A stretch of 60,897 bases of DNA from CAZWUK01 sp964636685 (lineage in GTDB: Bacteria; Bacillota; Clostridia; Christensenellales; CAG-138): positions 1 to 60,897 of the forward strand of contig CAZWUK010000002.1 in the NCBI GenBank assembly GCA_964636685.1, read 5' to 3'. Shown here piece after piece: positions 1-7,873 of the stretch (position 1 is the stretch's first letter; each line of letters begins with the position of its first letter). Below the pieces are notes generated by a model. That model saw only the letters and a list, made by a program, of their open reading frames with translations. It did not search any database and was not told where the DNA came from. A program made the position numbers and the translations under genes.

Positions 1-380
1 GACAGGCAGATATGCTCTTTGTCGATTTGTACCTCCCGCAGCCGGACGCCATACACGCCCTCGCAGCCCCATTGATAGACCTTGTTTCCCAAGAGCAGGC
101 CGAAGGTGGACACAATGGTTTCCTCCGCCTGTTTTTGGTTTAGCTGGTTCTCCGAAGTGACAATGGACGAGGGGACGGTCAGAATCCTGCTGTCGTAGAT
201 AAGCATCGCCGCACCCAGCAACCGGCTTTGCCGGTACAGAAGGATCAGCGCCACGGCGGTCAAACCGCCGCAGGCAATTGCCGCCTCCGTCTTTTCCGTT
301 ACGAGAAGCAGCACGGTCAAAATTATAACGGCCACGGAAAGCGCGGCATATAGATTCCGTCTGTTTTTTATGGCTTTCAC
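1..380 (-). CDS. Partial two-TM membrane protein, function unknown
   Basis: Open reading frame running off the left edge of the window with no stop in about 126 codons. I do not recognise the family. The N-terminus is basic (KAIKNRR), followed by two hydrophobic segments at about residues 12-28 and 35-52, then a soluble part containing a short beta-rich stretch (IYDSRILTVPSSIV). The start is chosen as GTG at 380 because an AGGAGG motif lies about 11 bases upstream; a second GTG at 392 overlaps that motif and is less likely. It lies downstream of the LuxR-type regulator gene but beyond its terminator hairpin, so it may be read separately. The layout (small membrane protein followed by a bPH-like soluble part) is only an impression. 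Confidence 0.5.
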   Translation of the reverse strand, partial: MKAIKNRRNLYAALSVAVIILTVLLLVTEKTEAAIACGGLTAVALILLYRQSRLLGAAMLIYDSRILTVPSSIVTSENQLNQKQAEETIVSTFGLLLGNKVYQWGCEGVYGVRLREVQIDKEHICL

Positions 381-457
381 CGCTGGCTTCACCTCCTCGC
401 AATGCCACAATAGGAGAAATCGGCGCAAATGTCGCCCTGCAAAAGTACAGTTTCACG

Positions 458-489
458 AAAAAAGCTACCTGTACTTTTGTACAGGTAGC
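458..489 (-). terminator. Intrinsic terminator of the LuxR-type gene
   Basis: Perfect 11-bp inverted repeat (GCTACCTGTAC / GTACAGGTAGC, 464-474 and 479-489) with a 4-base loop. Read on the minus strand it is followed by six T residues, and it sits just after the stop of the LuxR-type gene. Confidence 0.9.
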
Positions 490-519
490 CATAAAACGCA
501 GTATTTTCAGGGATTTTCG

Positions 520-1944
520 CTATGTCTTGGTCTGATTCTTGAGCAGGGTGCTGATAAGCTCCGCCCGGCTGCCCACATCGTACTTGGAGAAGATATTGCT
601 CACGTGGAACTTGACCGTGCTTTCACCGATAGACATGGCTGTGGCAATCTCTTTGTTGGATTTACCGGCAAGGATGAGAGTAAGCACTTCGTTTTCTCTT
701 TCAGTCAAGGGGTCTATCAATTTTACTTGGCGAATAACCGCCGATTGTTGTTTCTCACTCATGTCGGCATAAGCGGAAAGGTACGCATGGTTTTTGAGCA
801 GCATGGTAAGCTGCCTGTTGAGCGGCGGCAGGATTACGAGGGTAACGCATACCACCGTCAGCGCAATCACCGCCACTTCCGCGCTGGGAAGCCGGATGGA
901 GGTGATAACGACTCCCAGCACATCGCCACAGAGTACGCCCAGCACATTTGCGGAAAGACCGACGCCGAACATTCTGGCGGGGTTTTGTGAGTAATCCAGC
1001 GTTTCGCCTATGATGCTCCACCAGAACAGGTCAAAGATACCGCAGGCCCCAAGCATCAGCGTATCTACCACAAAATAATCTCCGGCGCCTCGGCCCAGCA
1101 ACATAAAGGTGATAAACGCCGCCATAATCATGCCCATGCCGATGTAGAGGAACAGGGAACGCTGTACTCTGCGCTTTGGCGAGAGGTTCCGCATAAAGAT
1201 AAGGGCGACGATGTACGGCACGGCCCAATACCAGCTTACAAGGCCGGTCAAATGCTCAAACGCTGGGTTGATGACCTGATACATCAGCCCCGAATCTATG
1301 GTGATGATGGTGACGAACAGCACCAGCACCAGCATTGGTTTCCTAATATCACCGGGAGATTTGCGCTCCGTTTCCGGCGTTGTTGCCGCAGTTGTTTCCC
1401 CGTCAGTCCCGGCAGGGAGCATGGCGGCAAGCGCCCCGCCGAGGATAAGGCAGAGCATGGAGAGAAGCAGCCCGATGATGTGCGATAAATTGACGGCGAT
1501 TACGTTGATGGCGATCATGATGATGTTGGAAAAAATCAGCACATCAGCGCAGGATTTTATCCTCTCATCTTTCAGCGTGCATCTTTTGAGGAAAAAGCCC
1601 CATGCCGCCACCGCGCAGCCACCGGCATAGCCTGCCGCCACCAGCCCCACAAGCCAAAGCGCGGAGGGCACGAATAAGAACGGTACTGTCGCAATCAGGC
1701 AAATTGCCATTCCGATTATCATAGCGGATTTTGCCCTGCTCGGCGTTTTGATAAAGAGGCCGCAGGAGAACAGCCCCGCAAAGTGAGCGACAATAGCTGC
1801 GAGTATATATGTATTCGACTGTGCGCCAAAGGCGTCTATCGTGCTGTATAGCACCTGTCCTTCAAATACGAAAGAGAGAAGATAGGCAAAGAGGAATGAA
1901 AAAGCGGCCACGGACAGCACTCTATAATTTCTGATGCTTTTCAC
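520..1944 (-). CDS. LuxR-family regulator with MFS-like membrane sensor
   Basis: 474 residues. The first ~390 residues are hydrophobic with about 10-12 membrane segments in an MFS-like arrangement; the C-terminal ~65 residues are a classical LuxR/GerE DNA-binding domain (DPLTERENEVLTLILAGKSN, then KEIATAMSIGESTVKFHVSN). Proteins of this architecture are common in Eggerthellaceae and some Clostridia, where they are thought to sense a ligand in the membrane and regulate neighbouring genes; the ligand here is unknown. It overlaps the excisionase-type HTH gene by the ATGA at 1941-1944, so the two are translationally coupled. A strong terminator follows. Confidence 0.85.
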   Translation of the reverse strand: MKSIRNYRVLSVAAFSFLFAYLLSFVFEGQVLYSTIDAFGAQSNTYILAAIVAHFAGLFSCGLFIKTPSRAKSAMIIGMAICLIATVPFLFVPSALWLVGLVAAGYAGGCAVAAWGFFLKRCTLKDERIKSCADVLIFSNIIMIAINVIAVNLSHIIGLLLSMLCLILGGALAAMLPAGTDGETTAATTPETERKSPGDIRKPMLVLVLFVTIITIDSGLMYQVINPAFEHLTGLVSWYWAVPYIVALIFMRNLSPKRRVQRSLFLYIGMGMIMAAFITFMLLGRGAGDYFVVDTLMLGACGIFDLFWWSIIGETLDYSQNPARMFGVGLSANVLGVLCGDVLGVVITSIRLPSAEVAVIALTVVCVTLVILPPLNRQLTMLLKNHAYLSAYADMSEKQQSAVIRQVKLIDPLTERENEVLTLILAGKSNKEIATAMSIGESTVKFHVSNIFSKYDVGSRAELISTLLKNQTKT

Positions 1945-2150
1945 TTCGGCACCCCCTGTTCATCGGAGGCTCCGCCGCTCCTGACCCATTCGTCAATTTC
2001 GGCAGTTTTGAAGCGCCACAGCTTGCCAACCTTTGACGAAGGCATATTTCGCTGGTCAATCCAGCGCATGATTGTGTGTCGTTTTACGCCAAGGTAATCG
2101 CATACCTCCTGCAAAGAAATCCATCTATCTTGAATGTTGTTTTCTGACAT
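1941..2150 (-). CDS. Excisionase-type helix-turn-helix protein
   Basis: 69 residues, a MerR/Xis-like HTH_17 protein: SLQEVCDYLGVKRHTIMRWI is followed by RNMPSSKVGKLWRFKTAEID, the signature of excisionase-family DNA-binding domains. Such proteins act as excisionases of integrative elements or as small regulators of restriction-type genes. RBS GGAGGG sits 5-6 bases before the ATG. It is the promoter-proximal gene of a two-gene operon with the LuxR-type regulator. Its position next to a repeat-rich non-coding boundary suggests an integrated element, but no integrase is visible in the window. Confidence 0.8.
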   Translation of the reverse strand: MSENNIQDRWISLQEVCDYLGVKRHTIMRWIDQRNMPSSKVGKLWRFKTAEIDEWVRSGGASDEQGVPK

Positions 2151-2197
2151 ATAATCCCTCCGCGTTGGCCGATTCGGCTGACAATATGTATAGAATT

Positions 2198-2226
2198 ATT
2201 ATAGCAGTATTCATAGGCAATGGCAA
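2198..2226 (-). promoter_or_regulatory. Promoter of the HTH-luxR operon
   Basis: Minus strand: TTGCCA (2226-2221), 17-bp spacer, TATAAT (2203-2198) with an extended -10 TGC directly upstream. About 48 bases separate the -10 from the start codon at 2150. Confidence 0.75.
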
Positions 2227-2318
2227 TTCGTTTTTGTTGTTTTATGTATTATTACGTTGATTGATTTAGACGTTGCTTGCGAAAGCCGAAAAGAGCGAAA
2301 CACAAATTGGCAAGCAGG

Positions 2319-2345
2319 GCAAGGTGGTACACACCTTGCTTTTTT
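2319..2345 (+). terminator. Terminator-like hairpin in the element edge
   Basis: GCAAGGTG (2319-2326), 5-base loop, CACCTTGC (2332-2339), then TTTTTT. No recognisable gene ends just upstream on the plus strand. The surrounding 2260-2480 stretch reads like the non-coding DNA found next to mobilisation genes of Firmicute conjugative elements; that resemblance is from memory only. I see no gene in 2227-2785. Confidence 0.55.
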
Positions 2346-2480
2346 GCGTCAAAATCCCTGTCGGGCTTTCTCGCAAAAAATGCTTGCTGGGGAGTATTCC
2401 CAATCCCCATTGAACGATCCCATTCGGGAGCGGCTGCGCATCCTGCAGATGCTTATGGGCGTGAGCAAGGTAGCACATAC

Positions 2481-2580
2481 CTACGCTTGCGATTAATACC
2501 CTTGCCTACGATACTTAAACCTATGCTTTCGATTTATACTTGTGCTTGCGATTACTAAACCAATGCTTTCGATTATCGGA
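2481..2580. repeat. Five tandem 20-bp imperfect repeats
   Basis: Units at 2481-2500, 2501-2520, 2521-2540, 2541-2560 and 2561-2580. They share a core close to CTATGCTTGCGATTACTAAAC in exact 20-bp register; units 1, 3, 4 and 5 match best and unit 2 is the most diverged. Two helical turns per unit means a protein would bind the same DNA face in every copy, as in iterons or arrayed operators. Confidence 0.75.
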
Positions 2581-2588
2581 AAAAGTTT

Positions 2589-2663
2589 CATCGTATCATT
2601 ATTATCAGCCTTTGCCACGAAAACGCTGATTTTGATACGATGAGTTGAGAAGTCAGCGTTTTT
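2589..2663. repeat. Nested inverted repeats at element edge
   Basis: CATCGTATCA (2589-2598) with TGATACGATG (2633-2642), extended by ATCAGC (2604-2609) with GCTGAT (2625-2630). A second overlapping pair, AAAACGCTGA (2620-2629) with TCAGCGTTTT (2653-2662), runs into TTTTTATTAT and could be a terminator. The two hairpins are mutually exclusive. They lie directly after the 20-bp repeats. Confidence 0.65.
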
Positions 2664-2785
2664 ATTATATCCTTTATGTGGCCAAACGGTGTGCTGCAAC
2701 CGGCATTGCCGCGTATTCAACAAATCTTGGCATTGCAGCGGTATGTTTTTCCCGAATGCAAACCCCACGCATAATTTACTGGCCG

Positions 2786-3352
2786 ATGCTCGCAATTGCC
2801 ATAAAAGAGGCGGTGGACTCTATCAAAAACCTTGCGAACTGTATCACCTGCTCCCGTATCCTTTTTGCGTTATGTCTGGTGATCGCTGCACCGTTTTCCT
2901 TTTGGTTTTGGTTCTGCTATCTTTGCGGCGGACTCAGCGATATGCTTGACGGATGGGTTGCAAGAACGCTTCATCAGCAAAGCGCCCTGGGTGCAGCCCT
3001 CGACAGTATCGCAGACATGGCGTTTGCTGCGGCAATTCTCGTTTTTGCAATCACCACGCTGCATTTTTCCACCTGGATGTGGGTTGCAGCCGCCGGCACT
3101 GCCGCAATCCGAATCGCAAGCTATCTCATCGGGCTGTGCAAGTTTAAAACGTTGCCATCGTTACACACCTATGCCAACAAGGCTACCGGCGCGCTTGTTT
3201 TTGCGTTTCCGCTGCTGCACATCGTTTGCGGGACAACCGGCGCAGGGATCCTGCTGTGTCTTGCGGCATTGGTTTCTTCGTTGGAGGAGCTGCTCATTAC
3301 CGTTCGATCGCGGGAATTGCGCCGCGACCGCAAATCCATCTTTTTGCAATGA
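2786..3352 (+). CDS. CDP-alcohol phosphatidyltransferase family protein
   Basis: Integral membrane enzyme of the CDP-OH-P family, which transfers a phosphatidyl group from CDP-diacylglycerol to an alcohol in phospholipid synthesis. The full active-site signature is present: DGWVAR, eight residues, then GAALDSIAD (D-G-x2-A-R-x8-G-x3-D-x3-D). About five hydrophobic segments follow. The start is uncertain: ATG 2786 has no clear RBS, while GTG 2813 (reading VDSIKNLANCITCSRI, where family members usually begin) has AGAGG 2 bases upstream. The substrate alcohol cannot be told from sequence; glycerol-3-phosphate (PgsA-like) is the usual one. A strong terminator follows. Confidence 0.85.
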   Translation: MLAIAIKEAVDSIKNLANCITCSRILFALCLVIAAPFSFWFWFCYLCGGLSDMLDGWVARTLHQQSALGAALDSIADMAFAAAILVFAITTLHFSTWMWVAAAGTAAIRIASYLIGLCKFKTLPSLHTYANKATGALVFAFPLLHIVCGTTGAGILLCLAALVSSLEELLITVRSRELRRDRKSIFLQ

Positions 3353-3370
3353 CCGGCGGGTTCAGTCTAC

Positions 3371-3419
3371 AAAAGCCTCCTGCCGCACAACGGAGAGCGA
3401 CAGGAGGCTTTTCTTTTTG
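3371..3419 (+). terminator. Intrinsic terminator
   Basis: AAAAGCCTCCTG (3371-3382) and CAGGAGGCTTTT (3401-3412) form a 12-bp stem followed by CTTTTT. It ends the phosphatidyltransferase transcript; the A-run on the other side could also stop the opposing lipoprotein transcript. Confidence 0.85.
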
Positions 3420-3516
3420 ACAATATCCATATAACGCGGGTTATCTGCATGCACCCGCGCGATCCTGTTTCGGTATTTCGTCGGCGAGAAATCGAATGCA
3501 GGCTGCCTGTTATCCC

Positions 3517-4149
3517 TTAAAAAATATCAATGGACGCGATCGATGCGGCAAACGCTTCGGTAAAGTCCGCGCCGGTGGACTGCGTCATGGTGAAGGTATA
3601 CAGGTGTGCCGGCCCATTGACGATAATCAGATGCTGCGTCATATCAATGCCTGCAAGCGAAACCCGATAGAACCAGTCGATGGCTTCGCTGCCGTCTATC
3701 GTCGTTTTCTGGTAGCTTTGGCTGTCCACGGTGACTTCATAATCCGGGAACTGCGCAGCAAACTGCTGCTTGATCGTCCCCAAAAGCAGCGCCTCGTTAT
3801 ATAAAGAGAAGGAGCTGTCCGGCGCCGCCACCGCAACCGTGATGTTGGAGGCGTCGTCCGGATAGGTCGCAGGCGCAAACAGCCGATAGGTATCGTCGCC
3901 TGTTTCATACTCCGTCCAGCCCTCCGGCAGGAGAATCGCGTAAGCGTCGGTCGTCAGCAGGCCTTCGGCGTCCGCAGGCGCATCCGTAACGTCGGGTTCT
4001 TCGGTAGCGTCGGGTTCTTCCGTAGCGTCGGAAATATCTGCCGGGGCTTCCGTGCTGCCGCCTGTGATCTCCGTTCCCGTCGAAGCGTTGCAGCCAAAGC
4101 ACAGCAGCAGCGTCAGCAGCAATGCAATTGCGATCCAGATCCTTTTCAT
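3517..4149 (-). CDS. Lipoprotein of unknown function
   Basis: 210 residues. A lipoprotein signal peptide (KR, then a hydrophobic run, lipobox LCFGC) is followed by an acidic Thr/Glu/Pro linker with repeats of ATEEPD/VTEAP type (about residues 25-60) and a soluble domain of ~150 residues beginning YAILLPEGWTEYE. The domain resembles PsbP/MOG1-like or DUF-type lipoprotein domains found in Clostridia, but I do not assign it. The start is ATG 4149 because GGGGGGAA lies 8 bases upstream; in-frame codons further upstream lack an RBS. Expected on the outer face of the membrane. Confidence 0.8.
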   Translation of the reverse strand: MKRIWIAIALLLTLLLCFGCNASTGTEITGGSTEAPADISDATEEPDATEEPDVTDAPADAEGLLTTDAYAILLPEGWTEYETGDDTYRLFAPATYPDDASNITVAVAAPDSSFSLYNEALLLGTIKQQFAAQFPDYEVTVDSQSYQKTTIDGSEAIDWFYRVSLAGIDMTQHLIIVNGPAHLYTFTMTQSTGADFTEAFAASIASIDIF

Positions 4150-4372
4150 TCGAATTTTCCCCCCATTGTTTTTTAGATCCAACTCTTTGGAATTTGTAAT
4201 TTTATCACCTTTCCCCATGAAATGCAAATTTCACACGCCGTAGGTTTGTTGCCCGGATTTCGGCATTTTTCGTGCTGACTTGAAAATGCGTCCTCCAAGC
4301 TTGGCGACGCTCTTTTTCGTCGTTTTGCTTTTGGCAAAATTCGTTGATACAATGCTCTTTTCGGGCAGAATA

Positions 4373-4381
4373 TGCTATAAT
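4373..4381 (+). promoter_or_regulatory. Extended -10 promoter of hpt-purA-purB
   Basis: TGCTATAAT: a consensus extended -10 with TATAAT at 4376-4381. No good -35 is seen 17 bases upstream, as is normal for extended -10 promoters. The hpt start follows 33 bases later, so there is no room for a riboswitch. Confidence 0.75.
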
Positions 4382-4413
4382 TCAATTTGGAATTCTAATT
4401 GGAGGAGCACCAA

Positions 4414-4968
4414 ATGAAAATCACAAATGCAACCAATGACATCGCCTCCGTTTTGTATACTGAGGAACAGATCAAAGCGCGTGTGGAGGAGCTTGCCGCA
4501 GAGCTGACGCGTGAATACGCCGGCAAGGATCCCATCATCGTCTGTATTCTGAAGGGCGCCTCCTTCTTCTATATCGACCTCTGCCGCGCAATGAACTGCC
4601 ATGTATTCATGGACTTTATCGCTGTTTCCAGCTATGGCGCGGGTGCGCAGTCCAGCGGCGTCGTCCGCATCATCAAGGATCTCGGCAAGAATATCACCGA
4701 TCGCGACGTCATCATTGTAGAGGATATCATCGACTCCGGTCTGACGCTCAAATACCTTGTGGATCTGTTTGCGTCAAGAAAGCCGCGCTCCATCAAGACC
4801 GTGTGTCTTTTGGACAAGGCCGACCGCCGGCAATGCAACGTGGACATCAACTACTGCGGCTTCATCATCCCCGATGAATTCGTGGTAGGCTACGGTCTTG
4901 ACTATGCCGACCACTATCGCAATCTGCCGTATATCGGCGTGCTCAAGCCGGAAGTCTATCAGGACTGA
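4414..4968 (+). CDS. hpt: Hypoxanthine phosphoribosyltransferase
   Basis: 184 residues. It makes IMP/GMP from hypoxanthine/guanine and PRPP in purine salvage. The PRPP-binding motif VIIVEDIIDSGLTL is intact, as is the N-terminal substrate loop region (CILKGASFFYIDL) and the C-terminal FVVGYGLDYAD, all typical of bacterial Hpt. The start ATG 4414 has GGAGGAG 6 bases upstream. It is first in an operon with purA (38-base gap) and purB, so salvage and the IMP-to-AMP branch are expressed together: Hpt supplies IMP and PurA/PurB turn it into AMP. Confidence 0.97.
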   Translation: MKITNATNDIASVLYTEEQIKARVEELAAELTREYAGKDPIIVCILKGASFFYIDLCRAMNCHVFMDFIAVSSYGAGAQSSGVVRIIKDLGKNITDRDVIIVEDIIDSGLTLKYLVDLFASRKPRSIKTVCLLDKADRRQCNVDINYCGFIIPDEFVVGYGLDYADHYRNLPYIGVLKPEVYQD

Positions 4969-5006
4969 ACAAAAAAACATCTAAAACACGAGAGGAGAAA
5001 AGCAAT

Positions 5007-6281
5007 ATGTCAACTTGTGCTATTGTAGGCGTCAATTGGGGCGATGAGGGAAAGGGCCGCATGGTAGACCTGATCGCGGAGGATTACGACGTCGTCGTCC
5101 GGTATCAGGGCGGCAACAACGCGGGTCATACCGTCGTCAACCAATATGGAAAATTTGCATTGAATCTGATCCCGTCGGGCGTATTCCGTTCAAACGTCGT
5201 CAACGTGCTGGGAAACGGCACGGTGATCGATGTGGAGCATCTTTTGGGCGAGATCACCCGTCTGCGTGAAGCCGGCATTTCCATCACGCCGGAAAATTTT
5301 AAGATCTCCGACCGTGCCATCATGGTGTTCCCATTCCACAAGGCGCAGGACGAGCTGGAGGAGGCCCGTCTAAGAGACGCAAAATACGGCTCGACGCGCC
5401 GCGGCATCGCCCCGGTATACTCGGATAAATATCAGAAAAAGGGCATCATGATGGGCGAACTGCTGCTGCCGGCGTATCTGGCGGAGCATTTAAAGAGCGT
5501 CCTCGATTGGAAAAACCTCACCATCACCGGCGTATACGGCGCAAAGCCCTTTGATTATGACGAGATGCTGGCGTGGGCAACGAAGTTTGGCGGTCAGCTC
5601 AAGGCTCACATCTGCGACGCGGGCGAGTTTTTACGCAACGCCAACAAGGAAGGCAAGAACATTCTCTTTGAAGCGCAGCTTGGCGCATTGCGGGACATCG
5701 ATTTCGGCATCTACCCCTACACCTCGTCCTCCTCGCCGCTTGCGGCATACGCCCCCATTGGCGCGGGTGTGCCGGATGTTCGCTTAGACAAGACCATCGG
5801 CATTGTCAAAGCGTATTCCACCTGCGTGGGCGAAGGCCCGTTCGTGGCGGAATGGTTTGGCGAAGAAGCCGACAAGCTGCGCGAAGCCGGTCACGAATAC
5901 GGCGCCGCCACAGGTCGTCCCCGCCGCGTCGGCCCGTTTGACACGGTCGCCACGATCTACGGTCTCAAGGCGCAGGGCGCAACCTGCGTGGCGCTGACAA
6001 AACTCGATACCCTGAGCTACATGGAGCGCATTCCGGTCTGCACCGCCTATGAGATCGACGGAAAACAAACCACGCTCTTCCCCTTCACGCCGCTGCAAAA
6101 GGACGCAACGCCGGTCGTGGAATATCTGCCCGGCTGGCAGGAGGAGATCAGCCATATTCGAAACTTTGACGAGCTTCCCAAGGCAGCACAGGACTATGTG
6201 CTCTATATTGAAAAGATCATCGGCTGCCCGATCAGCTACGTTTCCGTCGGGCCGAACCGCGAGGAGATCATCTATCGATGA
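5007..6281 (+). CDS. purA: Adenylosuccinate synthase
   Basis: 424 residues, normal length. It converts IMP, aspartate and GTP to adenylosuccinate. The N-terminal GTP/Mg motif WGDEGKGRMVD is present (most members have GKGKIVD), then GGNNAGHTV, the STRRGIAPVY IMP-binding stretch and the ATGRPRRVGPFD region. RBS AGGAGA lies 7 bases before the ATG. The stop overlaps the purB start (ATGA at 6278-6281), so PurA and PurB are translationally coupled. Confidence 0.98.
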   Translation: MSTCAIVGVNWGDEGKGRMVDLIAEDYDVVVRYQGGNNAGHTVVNQYGKFALNLIPSGVFRSNVVNVLGNGTVIDVEHLLGEITRLREAGISITPENFKISDRAIMVFPFHKAQDELEEARLRDAKYGSTRRGIAPVYSDKYQKKGIMMGELLLPAYLAEHLKSVLDWKNLTITGVYGAKPFDYDEMLAWATKFGGQLKAHICDAGEFLRNANKEGKNILFEAQLGALRDIDFGIYPYTSSSSPLAAYAPIGAGVPDVRLDKTIGIVKAYSTCVGEGPFVAEWFGEEADKLREAGHEYGAATGRPRRVGPFDTVATIYGLKAQGATCVALTKLDTLSYMERIPVCTAYEIDGKQTTLFPFTPLQKDATPVVEYLPGWQEEISHIRNFDELPKAAQDYVLYIEKIIGCPISYVSVGPNREEIIYR

Positions 6282-7696
6282 GCCAGGCGCACGACACCTA
6301 TGAAAGTCCGCTGTCATCGCGGTATGCTTCGGACGAAATGCTGCGTCTTTTTTCCCAGCAGACCCGCGCCGTCACATGGCGCAGGCTCTGGCTTGCCTTG
6401 GCGCGCACTGAGCACGAGCTGGGGCTTCCGGTATCATCCGCGCAGGTCGATGCGCTGCGTAAACACCTGACCGACATCGATTTTGACGTGATCTCCGCCA
6501 AGGAAAAGGAGATCCGCCACGACGTGATGGCGCACATCCACGCCTATGGGCTTGTCGCTCCCGAAGCCGCCGGAATTATTCATCTTGGCGCAACCAGCTG
6601 CTATGTGACGGACAACGCGGATTTGATCGTATACCGGGATGCGCTGCGTTTTTTGCGCGGTGAGCTGCTGGGTGCGCTGCGGCTGCTTTCTGATTTTGCA
6701 AGTCGCTACAAAGCCCTGCCGACGCTGGGCTACACGCACTTGCAGCCCGCACAGCCCGTGACGGTGGGAAAACGCGCGACGCTGTGGATGCAGGATCTTG
6801 TGAGCGACCTTGCCGAGATCGACCATCTGCTTGCCACCATGCCGTTTCTCGGCTGCCGCGGCACCACGGGAACGGAGGCAAGCTTTCTCGAACTATTTGG
6901 CGGCGACGGGGAAAAGATCGACGAGATGAACCGCCGCATCGCCGCAGCCTTCGGGTTTGACGCGCTGTACGCCGTATGCGGACAGACCTACCCGAGAAAG
7001 CTCGACAGCCGCATTCTCTGCGCGCTTTCCGGCATTGCCCAGAGCGCGTACCGCTTTGCCAACGATATCCGCATTCTCCAGCACATGCGCGAGATCGAGG
7101 AACCGTTTGAAAAGACGCAGGTCGGCTCCTCTGCCATGGCGTACAAGCGCAACCCCATGCGGAGCGAACGCATCTGTTCACTGGCGCGCTATGTGATGGC
7201 GGATGCGCAGAACGCACCCATGACCGCCTCCGTCCAATGGATGGAACGGACGCTCGACGATTCCGCCAACCGCCGCATTGCACTGCCGGAAGCATTCCTT
7301 GCAACGGACGCAATCCTGCGGCTCATGCAAAACGTCGCGGACGGCTTGGTCGTCAACGAAAAGATCATCACAAAGAATCTAAACGAGTTTCTGCCGTTTA
7401 TGGCAACGGAAAATCTGCTCATGGAAGCCGTTAAGGCAGGCGGCGACCGTCAAAAGCTGCACGAGATCATCCGGGTGCATTCCATGGCGGCGACCGCCCG
7501 CATGAAGGAAGGGCTTGCGTGCGATCTGATCGATCGGCTCAAGGACGACCCCGATTTTCCGCTCGATGCGGAAACGATTGACGCGCTGCTTGTGCCGGAG
7601 GCTTTTATCGGCCGCGCGCCACAGCAGGTCGAGGCATTTCTTTCTGGACTGCCCGATCTTTCAGGCGCGGCAGCGGCACAGAGCATCTCACTGTAA
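6278..7696 (+). CDS. purB: Adenylosuccinate lyase
   Basis: 472 residues. A fumarase/aspartase-superfamily lyase that releases fumarate from adenylosuccinate and from SAICAR. The family signature SSAMAYKRNP, with the flexible catalytic Ser loop, is at about residues 286-295. GATSCYVTDNAD and TLGYTHLQPAQPVT, which carries the catalytic His, are also present. It is the last gene of hpt-purA-purB and ends just before an intrinsic terminator. Confidence 0.98.
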   Translation: MSQAHDTYESPLSSRYASDEMLRLFSQQTRAVTWRRLWLALARTEHELGLPVSSAQVDALRKHLTDIDFDVISAKEKEIRHDVMAHIHAYGLVAPEAAGIIHLGATSCYVTDNADLIVYRDALRFLRGELLGALRLLSDFASRYKALPTLGYTHLQPAQPVTVGKRATLWMQDLVSDLAEIDHLLATMPFLGCRGTTGTEASFLELFGGDGEKIDEMNRRIAAAFGFDALYAVCGQTYPRKLDSRILCALSGIAQSAYRFANDIRILQHMREIEEPFEKTQVGSSAMAYKRNPMRSERICSLARYVMADAQNAPMTASVQWMERTLDDSANRRIALPEAFLATDAILRLMQNVADGLVVNEKIITKNLNEFLPFMATENLLMEAVKAGGDRQKLHEIIRVHSMAATARMKEGLACDLIDRLKDDPDFPLDAETIDALLVPEAFIGRAPQQVEAFLSGLPDLSGAAAAQSISL

Positions 7697-7710
7697 GGAA
7701 GGTCTTTCGG

Positions 7711-7739
7711 CTCCACCGTATCGCGCGGTGGAGTTTTTT
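7711..7739 (+). terminator. Intrinsic terminator after purB
   Basis: CTCCACCG (7711-7718), 7-base loop, CGGTGGAG (7726-7733), then TTTTTT. Confidence 0.9.
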
Positions 7740-7769
7740 ATGCACGGTCTCCGTGTCCTTCGTTGTCGT

Positions 7770-7803
7770 TTTCATGAGAAAATGTGTACATTTCTTCATG
7801 AAA
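7770..7803. promoter_or_regulatory. 34-bp palindrome, likely operator
   Basis: TTTCATGA-2-AAATGT-GT-ACATTT-2-TCATGAAA: two 8-bp outer and two 6-bp inner half-sites about one centre at 7786/7787, with only the two linker positions breaking symmetry. It ends 12 bases upstream of the kinase -35 box, a position suited to an activator dimer or tetramer. Confidence 0.65.
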
Positions 7804-7815
7804 TGACTGAATCGG

Positions 7816-7844
7816 TTGCTTTTTGACCGGGTTTCCTGTAATAT
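7816..7844 (+). promoter_or_regulatory. Promoter of the sugar kinase gene
   Basis: TTGCTT (7816-7821), 17-bp spacer, TAATAT (7839-7844) with TG directly before the -10. The start codon is 29 bases downstream. Confidence 0.6.
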
Positions 7845-7873
7845 GCGAATTGGAAAAACCAAAGGGAGGCTTT

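Noticed and set aside
2257..2558. Small frames in the repeat-rich left edge
   Set aside because: Overlapping frames on both strands with no RBS; they run through the hairpin and the 20-bp repeats.
2481..2580. CRISPR array
   Set aside because: Units are contiguous 20-mers without unique spacers, and no cas genes are present.
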